DNA from: Paramacrobiotus richtersi
Taxonomy: Eukaryota > Tardigrada > Eutardigrada > Parachela > Macrobiotidae
Direction of reading: 5' to 3'
Assembly: GCA_034698045.1 (NCBI GenBank)
Contig: JAQGAU010000358.1
Location: 1-30,087, forward strand
DNA: 30,087 nucleotides
In this document: positions 20,530 to 30,087 of the stretch, in pieces
Layout of the letters: each line of letters begins with the position of its first letter
Numbering within the stretch: position 1 is the first letter of the stretch
The notes under the pieces: model-generated
Seen by the model: only the letters and a program-made list of their open reading frames with translations
Databases searched by the model: none
Told to the model about the DNA's origin: nothing
Position numbers and translations under genes: made by a program

Positions 20530-23104
20530 TCAGAGATCATCATTCCCAATGCCCTCAAAGGCCAAATTGGCATTGCGGACATTCCGCGTCACGGTCACAC
20601 TGACACTCAGACTCTCGGTCCGCCCATTGACCTCCCCACCATTCCTAGTCTTCTTCTCCCACTTGTCGATCCGTTTCCCGCTCTTCTTCATCATCAGCTC
20701 CTCGACCATACTCTGCAGACAGGCACTCATCCACACGGCCTCCTCCGACACCAGGGTGACCCACTGCAGCTGCTCCCGCGCCATCAGGTACTCGAACATT
20801 AGGGAGGCCGTCTCGGGACCCCGTTCCACGGGTCCGCCGCTCCGGAAGGTCTCGGACAGGCAGAGTCGCCAACAGCGCATCCTGACGATACGGAAGACGG
20901 CTTCTTGTTTACTCCCGACGTGCACGGGACATACTAGATCCTTGCCGGTCAGGTAGGGGGTGGTTTTGGTCCCCGGGGAGGGGTAGTCGACCACGGCCGG
21001 GCCGAAGTGCACACTGCCGTACCTAAGATAAAATAAAACTGTCAAACGATGAATCCAAATCATTTTCTATGAAATCTTATGAATGAACTTTTTTTACTGC
21101 AGTTTAAAATTTAATCTCATATGAAATCGTCTTACTGTTAAAGTATTCCAAACGGAGCTAAGTTCGGCAGTTTAGCTCAGATTCTGGAAGTTCTATCAAA
21201 TTTCATGGTACGAAAACTTCTTTCACCGGAACTTGGTTCACATACGTTACGCTAAGCCCTAAGGCAGCGATTTTTGCCAAGTCAGAAGCGAAATTCTGAA
21301 CGACCGTGAGAAACAGTGCGTTCACGCCTCACAGTCACGAACACCGTTTCTTTTTGTTTAAAAAAATCAGTTTCTTTGTTTCAAATTCAAAGCAGCTCGA
21401 AACTAAACCAATTTTGCAGGAAGCAGTTTCTTCATTTAAACCCCATTTAACAGTAGAAGACACTAATTTCCATAAATATCTGCTTTTTCCGATTCCGAAC
21501 GACAGCGAAACATGTTCCATTTCCGCCAGAAAAAAAGTTAATTTCCTTATTTTTTATTTGAAAAACTTTTTTGTTCTTTGATTACTGTTTTTTCAAACAA
21601 AAAAACTTCCAAAAATGTTTTTTTAACTAAATAAAAAACAATAAAATAAAAAATCAAAATAAAAAACGCTTTTTTTTAAAATTAAAAAAATCGAGTCGTC
21701 GAAAATTTAAAATGCATGCTCCGTACCCTTTAATATTCCGGGCCAGCTGGACAAACTCCCGTCGTGATCCCTTGCTCTGCAGGTGCTCCAGCTGGGTCTT
21801 CTGCTCGCCGGTCGGTATCACCCAACCCCGGTTAATAGCATCCACCGTCTCCACAAACAACAGATTAATCCCCACCCGACCAGCCGAATCGAGGATCTCC
21901 GTATCAAACTCCGCGTCCCAGTAAGATTTCTTGAGAATAATCCGCAAACTGGGTTCAGACAGATCGTTGGGTGGGGCGTTGAGGTGCAGTGTGGCGAAAG
22001 GGAGCTCGAAAGGGGCGAACTTCTTGAAGGGGGTGTATTTGGTGTTGGTGTCCTCGCGGGACAGGTACAGGGCGAAGTAGTTGGTCAATTCGGAGGGGAG
22101 TTTGATCTCTCGGCAGACGGCTTCCAGGATCTCGTCCGTGGAGGAGCGGGGGTCCAGCTGCAGGGAAATGGCACTGCCGTTGAGCAAAAATACCTACATT
22201 TCAAAAGAAATCGTAAAAGGCACACAAAAATTAATAAATAAAAAATACACAAATAAATAGTAAAAAAATAAATAAATCACTTAAAATCAAATAAACAAGT
22301 ATAACAAATATGAATAAATCCGGGTTGACCTGCATTCGTAACCACTACTATTGAATACCACGATTATAAATCACTGAATCATCTGTTCCGTGAATTGTGG
22401 TTAGTAACAGAACGATAACACTCATAACAGTAATTACGCATCACTGCATCAGCTGCTGGGTAGTGTGTAGCAATATGATGATAACATTAATCACTAGCCG
22501 TTGAAGAAACCGGTTTATCAGTTTACACACATGAATACAAAAATGGAAAATATTTAAATAAAATATTACAAAAATATTACATAAAAACATAAACTGCCTA
22601 ACGCTCCAGAAACCCTCAAACACAAAGGCAAAGATTTTCCGATAACGGAAAACAATTCAAAACTATTCCGAGAATTCGACAAAACCAAGGGAAAAATTTT
22701 CATTTATTTCAAAAAAAACAAGACACAGACAATCAATTCCGCCCAAATCACGTTACCTGCATCTCGGTCATCTCCAGATCCTGCGCAGCACGCAGGACAA
22801 TCTTCCGCAGGAAATCCTGGACATGCCCGCTGTGTAGGGCGTCCGGGTGTTGGCCGACATTCTGCATGTAGCGCTCCAACTGGGCGCGTCGATTATTCAC
22901 CTCCATGGCCGACAGATTGAACATCTTCTTGGGCGGGAACGACGCCAGCCCCGTAAACTGATTGCGCAACACATTGTGCAGATCGGCAAACTCCCGGTAG
23001 CGTGCTGAACCATGGTATGTCCCATTGCAGTACAGTTTGTAGGCGGTGTAGGTTGTGCCGTACGCGTCCACCTGGTCTTCGGTGGCCAGGATGGCGAAGT
23101 GCAT
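20530..23104 (-). CDS. SNX17: Sorting nexin-17 (PX-FERM endosomal cargo adaptor)
   Basis: Exons 23,104-22,757, 22,193-21,727 and 21,022-20,530; 1,308 nt for 435 residues, against 470 in human. The PX domain (residues about 1-115) shows RYREF (35-39), FPPKK (56-60) and NRRAQLERYM (71-80), the phosphatidylinositol-3-phosphate-binding signature. The atypical FERM module follows (about 117-385), with KKSYWDAEF in exon 2 and MRCWR in exon 3; the Trp (about 323) corresponds to the residue known to be needed for binding NPxY/NxxY cargo. It ends NLAFEGIGNDDL, the conserved tail that in SNX17 engages the Retriever complex. The role is recycling integrins and LDL-receptor-family cargo from early endosomes. 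The start MHFAIL matches the family start MHF; the acceptor GCATTTGCAG 16 bases upstream implies a 5' UTR intron. Junction phases are 0 and 2. Confidence 0.95.
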
Positions 23105-23171
23105 TTTTTCGGCAGAACTGCAAATGCGGATATTATCATAAATATCAGATATTATAGTCATCATATCATAT

Positions 23172-23286
23172 AAATTCAAATTTTTCGATTTATAATTCAA
23201 ATTATTCGATTTATAATTCAAATTATTCGATTTATTATCCAAATTATTCGATTTATAATTCAAAGTATTCGATTTATAATTCAAAT
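23172..23286. repeat. AT-rich tandem repeat, 21-bp unit
   Basis: About five copies of ATTCGATTTATAATTCAAAT(T), slightly diverged, with the last copies missing a base or substituted. It lies just upstream of SNX17, probably inside its 5' UTR intron. Because 21 is a multiple of three, the minus strand is open in the SNX17 frame across the repeat (units NYKSNNL). Confidence 0.85.
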
Positions 23287-25322
23287 AAACATGTATTCCT
23301 TAAATATATCATTTACGTTAAAAAACTTAATCGAAGGAAAATGATAAAAAATCATCCAGTTAAATAAGCAACTGTATAATACAACAATATGTTCACATCA
23401 ACCGAATTTAAAATTTTGTATAATTCAAATGAACATGTATTCATAACGTCCAAACAAAATAAAAACCCCGGGAGTTTTCCGCCAGGTATCCTTCGACGCA
23501 TCTCGAGGGGCCCAATTACACTAATTATCACAAAAGTATAATGCCTCTGGTTTATTGTTTCGAGCAATATCATGCCGGAAACTGACCCATATAAAGTGAA
23601 AAATGTAAACTTAACAGATAATTCACAACCGATATCGATAACGGTGTTATGAACCGGATGACAGATCACCTGCTTTCTGTTACATTTGCACTGATTTAGC
23701 TACCTTGACGTAAACATTATTTCGCGACAATTCCTGCTGAGTGTTGAGTGTTCTGTGGGATAAACTGCGGGGTATACTGTGAGATAAACTGTTCAGTGTA
23801 CGAAACACCAGCAGGAATTATCACCTAATGAATTTCGCGTAGCTACCTTGCTCATTACTCCGCTCAATTCACCATTGTCATTATGCCAGAGAAATGTAGA
23901 AAACAAATAAAACTTTCCTGACACAATCTCTATTTTATGATCCTTTAAAAGGAAAAATATCTCGAAATTTTTTTAACTCCTTTTCGTAGAGTATGTTACT
24001 TATAGTACTATGGGTACCTTCTAGATAAAAATCAAGATAAAATCGAATTTTTTTCATGCGCCAGATCTTGCGCGATCAGTTTCAAGACATGATGCCATTA
24101 TCCGCAACATTACTAAAGGTGCCTATGTAGTAAACTAGTAATTTATGCACTCAAAAAAACTGCAATGTAAGTTAATGCCGCGTCAACAAATCGGAGTAAA
24201 AAGTAAAACCTGACGTAAGCTTCCGATTAAAGTCTCTACGGTATGCTTCAGCTTTAGTAATCGTTTTTGTAACCATTCATGATAAATGGCATTTACCATG
24301 AAAAATCAACGAAAAACTTCACAATAAACAAAACACCCAGTCCCTGGATCCAGCAACAAGAACTTCATCACTCACTGGTTCCTACTGCATTATCAGTCAT
24401 ATCAACGGCCAATTCGTGAACATTTACTTTATATTTAGCGAGCTTACCAAACTCAATGGACTGGAAACCAAAGACGTCGATCGACGGTCAGAAAAGTCCG
24501 AATCGCAGATCAAACTTGGACAATCCGTCACAAAAGTAGAAAATTCCTTTAGTAGGACTCACACAACTCCTTTCCTCCACATAATCAGTAGATAACAGCC
24601 AAAGTTCCTCCTATTGCAGCCTTATCCATCGAGGAACTCAAAAACATCCATCAAGCGAGAATAACGATCGAGAAGTACTCCTAGCAGATCAAAAAACTAA
24701 TGCGTGCAGACATTCCTGTTATTCCGATAAATCCGAGTGTCTCTCTAACTGCAGACTGCAGAGTGCAGCGTAACTAGCTGCGTTGGCCGTAAGGGGGAGT
24801 GAGGACCATCCATCCAAATTACTCACCGCCGATTGGAGATCAGATACGTGCCATCCAATAGAAATATAGCAATCCGCCCAACTAACGTGGTGCGTAACGT
24901 ATTACAAACCTACGTAGGATTTTCAGACTTTATCAGCATAAAAGTTATGCGAATACTAAAAAAGTAAATAAACCATTGCAATTTGCAGTCATAAAGTGCA
25001 ATAAATTAATAATTAACAAGACACCATTTTCACGGTGACTGATGATAATATTATTATGTTGTTTTATAACCGACGATTTTTTACAAAAAGGTTTTAAAAC
25101 ACAGTTTCCAATATGTTCGAATTTCCCGTATTGGATTTCGGCAACAATATTTTGTGAAAAAAACAATCGTTCTGTCAACAGCTGAATTTTATTGCCTCTA
25201 CACCACACATTCCAACCATTTTTAACAGGTATCAGTACTTACAGAGCAGTCTACGAGGCGCTTACACCAAGCATCAGCGCTGAATACGACAATTAAAAAA
25301 CATAAAAAATAATAACAACGCA
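23287..25322. other. Intergenic between mRpL40 and SNX17
   Basis: Two kilobases, AT-rich, with no supported gene. It should contain the SNX17 promoter and first non-coding exon and the mRpL40 3' UTR. The stretch 24,302-24,595 on the plus strand is open for 97 codons without ATG, followed by a second open stretch in another frame, IAALSIEELKNIHQARITIE, ending in a stop at about 24,687. This could be a decayed gene. Confidence 0.4.
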
Positions 25323-26788
25323 TCACCACTTCCTTGTCGTATTAACATAATCACCATCCGGTGAAACATAACCAGGTATGGGCGGTGTGCTAACCGGGCC
25401 TTGGAGGGTAATGGGTAGGGAGATTTGATCCAACTAGAAACAACCAAATGGAATTATATTTCATTATTTATCTGATTAATTTCAATGTTACAAGTATTTT
25501 TTTGGATTTTCAACACTTTATTTCATTTTTTTGCTTTCTTAATATCCCAATTTATTTATCAAATATTTGTCAGAACTATTTTTTTCGGATTTTCAACTCG
25601 TAATACGAATTTCTCACATAATTAGATAATTTACAAAAACGGGTGGAAAAAATCCACGAAAAACACTGTTAATCAGAAAAAGTAAAAGTTGACGTGCGAT
25701 TGCGCATTTTACGAATCGTCACAAAAAATAGAAAAAATTAACGCATGAATCAAAATGCCACGAAAAATATAAAAACCAGTTTCACTTTGATTTTCAGATT
25801 GAGATAAATTAAATTACCTGAACGGCTTTCTGGTACAGTTCCTCCGATTCCAATCGCAGCGCCTGTAGAGCCGATTCGGCCGACATCAACATGGAGGATA
25901 TTTTGTCCTGCTCGGCCAAATACTGATAGCGTTTATACTGCGTCCACGATTTCAACATCAAGGCGCGCTGTTCCAGCTCTTCTTCGGATAGTGGTGGAAG
26001 TTTCCTTGTCCGTTGCCTGATAAATCACAGCTATTAAATTTTCATGCATAAAAATTGCAGAAAATTCACGAAAAAAAAACAGTAAATTAGGATTATTTAG
26101 ATTATTTATCAATTGCTTACTAAAAATCAGATTTTCATCAGCGGCAATAGGAAAAACCAGATTGTAATGTCATCATCGCAAAAAACATTTGGGGTACAAA
26201 ATCAATCGTCGCGAAAGGAAAAAAATCCACAATTAATTAAATAACATTTGCATGGTTGCAAAATCATCGATAATTACCACGATAAAAAAGCATAACAAAA
26301 ATTAAACTAATAAAATAATTAGTGGCCTTCTTAAACGATCCCCATAACCGTGTTAATTTCGTCATTTTCAATTATTTTTTTAATTTTAGAATTGCCTCTG
26401 ATACAACACATACGAACGTCTACTCACTTGAGTTCCTTTTCAATCTGCCTGCTGACGGTCAGTTCCTCGATAGGTTTGAACTTCTGAGCATTTTTGGCCA
26501 GCAGCTTGATACTTTTCTCCAGTTTCTTCTTTTTCCTGTCTTCCCGGGCTTTGAGAACGGCCGGATCGAGGCGTTTCTTCTTTTTCATGGGCTCCGCGCT
26601 GCAAACAGTACAGGCGTTTGTGAAGGTGTACAGGGCACTGCGCTGCTAGTTAAAACATACCAGAGAGTGGGATTAATCCAAAATTGTACGGGTGGGACAG
26701 TGTGGAATGGGCAGACCGATTTGGGCTTCCATAGTAAGGAAACAGCGGCTGGAGGGGTTCTGCTGAGGATGCCTCGCAGTGCGTTCAT
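25323..26788 (-). CDS. mRpL40: Mitochondrial large-subunit ribosomal protein mL40
   Basis: Exons 26,788-26,661, 26,598-26,428, 26,016-25,818 and 25,433-25,323, with phases 2, 2, 0; 609 nt for 202 residues, against 206 in human. The N terminus MNALRGILSRTPPAAVSLLW is a mitochondrial presequence. Exon 2 carries AEPMKKKKRLDP and a Lys-rich helix ending in KFKPIEEL; exon 3 has RALMLKSWTQYKRYQ and a long helix; exon 4 has STPPIPGYVSPDGDY. Each block aligns in order with the vertebrate protein, in particular AEPxKKKK and TPPIPxYxPxxGxY. It is a structural component of the mitochondrial 39S subunit. Its 5' end faces a possible plus-strand gene beginning near 27,080, suggesting a shared promoter. Confidence 0.94.
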
Positions 26789-27083
26789 CTCGTTACGACG
26801 AGGAAACTTCCAGGATCCGCTTGAAATCCTTGGATGGGAGATTATCTCAACCGTAGACAGTGTAACAAGATTTCAAACTCTACAAATTTAATTTACCACG
26901 GTCAGTGTCAAACGTTAACAGTTAGACACGTTAACAGCACAGCAAAAACTTGGAAAAACGTTTTGAAAAAACGGCGAAGAGGTGCAGCGTACAGCTGCGT
27001 ACTTTAACGTTGAACGGTATGGTGAACCGCCCTGACACGGGTGCTTAATTTGCTACTTGCTGACTGCCGTTCGGGAACAGCTG
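26789..27083. promoter_or_regulatory. Divergent promoter region (mRpL40 / small plus-strand gene)
   Basis: About 300 bp between the mRpL40 start codon on the minus strand and a good donor site (CAGCTG|GTAAGT, 27,084) on the plus strand. No individual promoter element is identified. Confidence 0.35.
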
Positions 27084-27192
27084 GTAAGTGACAGAAAAAT
27101 GCATCCACGATCACATTTCCAAAATTTTGCAAATTCTAAAACAGTCACCGACTTCGCAGATTTCATCACGAGCGTTTTCAATTTTCATCGCC

Positions 27193-27357
27193 ATGCATTT
27201 TTTAAACTGTAAAACATTCGTCAGAACCCTGACAGTTTCCTCACATTCCAACCACGATGCTCAAGACCGCCAAAAAGCCGCAACAGCAGAAGAAGTACTC
27301 AAAAATCAGCATCACAAAATAACAAAATTAATCGAATTATCAAAACAAACTCCATAA
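27193..27357 (+). CDS. Possible 54-residue microprotein
   Basis: A donor at 27,084 (CAGCTG|GTAAGT) and an acceptor at 27,159 (GACTTCGCAG) define a 76-bp intron. The first ATG after the acceptor (27,193) starts a 54-residue frame, MHFLNCKTFVRTLTVSSHSN, then a charged, helix-prone tail ending in HHKITKLIELSKQTP. The N-terminal third has Lys, Arg, Ser and Thr and no acids, as a mitochondrial presequence would. No family is recognised. It ends 12 bp from the OTUD6B stop codon, which lies tail to tail on the other strand. An alternative is that this is non-coding DNA between two genes. Confidence 0.42.
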   Translation: MHFLNCKTFVRTLTVSSHSNHDAQDRQKAATAEEVLKNQHHKITKLIELSKQTP

Positions 27358-27369
27358 TCCCCTCATTTC

Positions 27370-28263
27370 TCATTCATCCCTGGCCATCACTGAATTATAA
27401 TGCTCCCCCAAACTCAGCTCATGCCGATGGAACACCACCGTCAACGGCACCACACCCTCCCGCTGATACTCCTCCCCAATGAACACTTCCGGTCCCTCGG
27501 CCTGCAGCACCCGAATAGGCAGTTTCAACCCCGCCGACAGCGCCCGCAACTCCACCTGACTCCCCCACGCATTCGTCTCCACCACCTCCCGACAATACTG
27601 ATCAAAATCCTCATGGACAAACGGCCGGAACTCGTCGGGATGGGCGCGGAGGAATGCGCCCGCCATGTCCCGGAGATCCTTGACGGACTTGTCCACACCG
27701 TTCAACTTCAGCTGGTGGGAGAGGGAAAAGTACAGACAGTTCCCGTCGGATGGCATATCCACTAACTTCAAACCGTTTTCATCCAGGATCTTTTTTAGAC
27801 GGATTTTCTCGATGGTACGGGCTGACACCTGGACAGGACCGGTTTCCTCCACTTTCAGGGACTTTTTCAGTTCGGCCTGCTTGGCGTGTTTGTTCTGGCG
27901 GCGCCGTTGGGCCCGGGTCACCTTCTTCGTGGTTTCTGCGGCATTATCCTCGTCGGAATGTGTGGGAGAAGTGGAAGACGCCTCGGCGACCTCGACAGGC
28001 GCTATCTCGAGGTTTGCGGTTTCTTCGCTGATTTCCGCTACCGTCGCCTTGAGATCGGGCTCGGGAGGGTTCTGGATGTGTAGTTCGGCAAGTTCCCGCT
28101 CATGACGGTCCTGAAGATCCTTCTCGAGAGTGGTAATCTCCGAAAGGACCTCTTTGCGCCGTTTCTTGTCCGAAACAGGTGCGGATTTCTTGAGAGCAGA
28201 GCACTTGGTCTGGAGATCTTTGAATTCTCGGCGATGCCGCTGCCGGACTTCTTCCTCGTCCAT
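27370..28263 (-). CDS. OTUD6B: OTU deubiquitinase OTUD6B
   Basis: A single coding exon of 894 nt for 297 residues, close to human OTUD6B. An N-terminal coiled coil (about 1-65, EEEVRQRHRREFKDLQ, KKRRKEVLSEI) is the family hallmark, followed by a Ser/Thr-rich linker, a basic KVTRAQRRRQNK segment, then the OTU domain from about 150. Catalytic residues are visible: Asp173 and Cys176 in MPSDGNCLYFSLSHQL, and His288 in LGEHYNSVM. AWGSQVELRALS is also typical. It removes ubiquitin and is linked in mammals to translation initiation and cell-cycle control. I start at 28,263 (MDEEEV), which matches the family N terminus. The frame is open upstream to about 28,437 but has no ATG; splicing from the exon ending at 28,573 would create a TGA, so the upstream part is 5' UTR. 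Confidence 0.94.
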   Translation of the reverse strand: MDEEEVRQRHRREFKDLQTKCSALKKSAPVSDKKRRKEVLSEITTLEKDLQDRHERELAELHIQNPPEPDLKATVAEISEETANLEIAPVEVAEASSTSPTHSDEDNAAETTKKVTRAQRRRQNKHAKQAELKKSLKVEETGPVQVSARTIEKIRLKKILDENGLKLVDMPSDGNCLYFSLSHQLKLNGVDKSVKDLRDMAGAFLRAHPDEFRPFVHEDFDQYCREVVETNAWGSQVELRALSAGLKLPIRVLQAEGPEVFIGEEYQREGVVPLTVVFHRHELSLGEHYNSVMARDE

Positions 28264-28766
28264 TGGCTCTTCGATCGGTTGGACTTTTTCGTGGCGGAAG
28301 TACAGGAATAAACCAAGTAAAAGAAGGATGATATAGTGTCCAAAACCCAATATCGAGGATAGATTAACGGCAGGATGTGCCAGTTTGATCGGGTTAATTG
28401 AATGAGCGAAGGAAACCCGAAGTCTGAGTAACAATGGTCAAGAAAATGAAAACAATAGCTTTATATCTCAGCTGATTTTCAAACAATATTCAAAAGCACG
28501 TAAGAAATTTCTAACAAAATTTAAGAAATCTGAGAAATTTTTTATTTTTATGTCAAAAAATGGAATTCTCACCATATCCTGACTCCTGAGCTGTGAGTCA
28601 TAACTTGAGTGCCGGAAGCTAAAAATTCGGTGGTGATCGGTGGCTTCCATAACGGTCGCCCCTGACTGATCGTAAACGCCGCCGCCACCGAGCGCAGGTT
28701 TACCAGGTGCAGGTTTTTGCCTTCGCTACTCCCACCGTTAAAGCACCCAACGCTACACCACGCCAC
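28264..28766 (-). other. OTUD6B 5' UTR with probable intron
   Basis: A donor (GATATG|GTGAGA, exon end 28,573) and an acceptor (TTACTCAG|ACTTC, exon start 28,423) outline a 149-bp intron. Upstream open frames here, for example from an ATG at 28,766, do not continue into OTUD6B in frame. Confidence 0.45.
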
Positions 28767-28917
28767 GATAAATTATCTTGATTCTTTGGCTATCTTTGCC
28801 CAGAGAATAATGTTTGGAAATTCTTCGCGTTCATTTTGCGAGTTTCCCTAAAATTCTCGCCGTTCATTGATCATTGTGTGTTTAGGCTTATTTTATGATG
28901 ATGAAACGTGACTGATA
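28767..28917. promoter_or_regulatory. Divergent promoter region (OTUD6B / PPP2R3C)
   Basis: About 150 bp separate the likely 5' exon of OTUD6B (minus) from the start codon of the PP2A subunit gene (plus). The spacing suggests a shared bidirectional promoter. No TATA box or other element is clear. Confidence 0.4.
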
Positions 28918-30087
28918 ATGGTGGCGTTCAGTGAGAATACGATGGAAAACGTTCCCAGCCAGGAACAGGCCCTTACGCGTCAGTACTATGCCAAATGGAA
29001 ATCAAGTAATAATTCTCCCTCAGAATCGCAGAGTGTTCCCTCCTTTTATCGGCGGATTTTGCCCAGTGACAATGATCTGCAGTTCCGTCTGCTAGAGGAG
29101 GCACGCGGAATGGCCTTATCCAAACTGAATGCTAAAATCCTCGATAACGAAGAAATCCAGGACCTGTGGAATCTGTTTCAGCAGAACGCGCAGAGCTCTT
29201 CACAGGTAAATGCTGATTAGAACTTTAGAAGTGTTGATTAGACGATAAGAAATACAGTTGAAACTGAAATTCCCTGGTTTTGTGTCGAAAGATACGAGAA
29301 ATAATTTTGCTCTAACAACCGTATTTGACAATGTGAAGCTTTTTTATCCAGTGCGAAGCTTTTTTTTGTACCTAGGAAAACTCCATCAGTTAAGATGAAC
29401 ACAGAAAAAGCTTTGCATTGCATCGTGTCGCGATTGTCATGATTTTGATCATTTTGGAAAATTCATCAGCATACGAAATGTGTTTAAAGCTGTATGCGAA
29501 CTGTGTAAAAGTGACAGTAATACGAAAATATCTTTACGATTTGAATGTGTACGTAGATGCTCCTGCTTTAAACTTCAAAGTAAATTCTTTTTCAAGCAGT
29601 CAGTAATGACAACATGAAACTTTTTGAAAGTTTGTAATCAATCATGCAGGTGCAGTTTGTGGTTCGCATTAAAACCATCGCCTCTGACTCTTTTGAACTT
29701 ATTCTGTTACTTTCTGTAACTTACAAGTTAGCTGCTTATAAGCCATTATAAAGTATGGGTGTACACTATACATCAGTTTGTGGAATCTGATACCAAACCA
29801 CATTTACGCCATACAAACAACCATAACCGTACAGTTTTTGTGTAGACTCCCGAAGCCACAGCGGACGAACGCCACTACCTGACCTACAAGAGCTACTCCA
29901 CCATCCGCCGCACCTCCTCCCCTAAAGTCCAGTCCTACCTCCGTCCGACCACCTTCCTCGCTCTAATCTGCACGGAGAACGCCCGTGACAGTAATCTCAT
30001 CCGGGTGGCAGATCTCTTCAACTATGTGGTGCGGAAAGTGTGGTTGGAACGGACCCGGTTGGCCTTGTCGCTGTACGATCTGGAAGG
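28918..30087 (+). CDS. PPP2R3C: PP2A regulatory subunit B'' gamma (5' part, cut by window end)
   Basis: Exon 1 is 28,918-29,205 (96 codons, donor TCACAG|GTAAAT); exon 2 starts at 29,846 after TTTTTGTGTAG and is open to the end. Landmarks align with the vertebrate protein in order: TRQYYAKWKSS, PSFYRRILPSDN, EEARGMALSKLNAKILDNEE, QDLWNLF, then RVADLFNYVVRKVWLERTRL and LSLYDLEG. The family (G5PR) targets the PP2A catalytic subunit, acts in B-cell survival and in ciliary/centrosomal functions, and carries EF-hand-like repeats further downstream that are outside the window. A second in-frame ATG at 28,942 (MENVPSQ) is an alternative start. The intron of 640 bp at 29,206-29,845 is AT-rich and empty. 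Confidence 0.92.

Noticed and set aside
20491-20956. Plus-strand open stretches opposite SNX17 exon 3
   Set aside because: Antisense shadows of a strongly coding exon of higher GC.
26322-26891. Plus-strand 189-codon open stretch
   Set aside because: Antisense shadow across mRpL40 exons 1 and 2, whose minus-strand reading matches mL40 with correct splice phases.
27400-28343. Several long open stretches on both strands within OTUD6B
   Set aside because: They are other-frame shadows of the OTUD6B exon, whose reading carries the catalytic motifs.

Overview
The window is nuclear DNA from an invertebrate animal. Its genes are split by short GT-AG introns, intergenic DNA is AT-rich, and the recognisable proteins are all animal families: troponin C, SNX17, mRpL40, OTUD6B, PPP2R3C and a Tudor protein. 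The troponin C keeps canonical calcium loops only at sites II and IV, the arthropod-type pattern. An ecdysozoan fits, and a tardigrade or other small panarthropod is my guess, but nothing here fixes the phylum. Exon boundaries were read by eye from splice consensus, reading-frame phase and family similarity, and the phases were checked by arithmetic.

Left part (1-4,230). A minus-strand Tudor-domain gene, probably of the piRNA/germline type, occupies 1,810-3,990. Two non-autonomous hAT-type elements (MITEs) flank or interrupt it: a 500-bp element at 1,206-1,705 and a 384-bp element at 3,202-3,585. Each has terminal inverted repeats starting CAG and a perfect 8-bp target-site duplication. The second sits inside a Tudor-coding exon; conceptually removing the element and one copy of its duplication rejoins the Tudor fold in frame. 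Both elements share a 24-bp GC-rich core although their termini differ.

Middle part (4,229-12,524). A direct tandem duplication of about 4.5 kb and 3.8 kb. Each copy holds one three-exon minus-strand gene for a secreted cysteine-rich protein (7,144-8,101 and 10,932-11,936). The copies differ by a 712-bp block and by a correlated pair of cysteines, present in one paralogue and absent from the other.

Right of that (13,186-16,832) lie two plus-strand genes: troponin C, carrying an apparent 2-nt frameshift in one exon, and a tiny secreted peptide precursor with a Lys-Arg site.

The right third (18,084-30,087) is a housekeeping cluster. On the minus strand are an unrecognised hydrophilic protein with a mitochondrial presequence, SNX17 (endosomal recycling), mRpL40 (mitochondrial ribosome) and OTUD6B (deubiquitinase). 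A possible 54-residue microprotein on the plus strand is divergent from mRpL40. PPP2R3C (PP2A B'' subunit) starts divergently from OTUD6B and runs off the window. No operon-like functional link is evident, but two divergent gene pairs probably share promoters.
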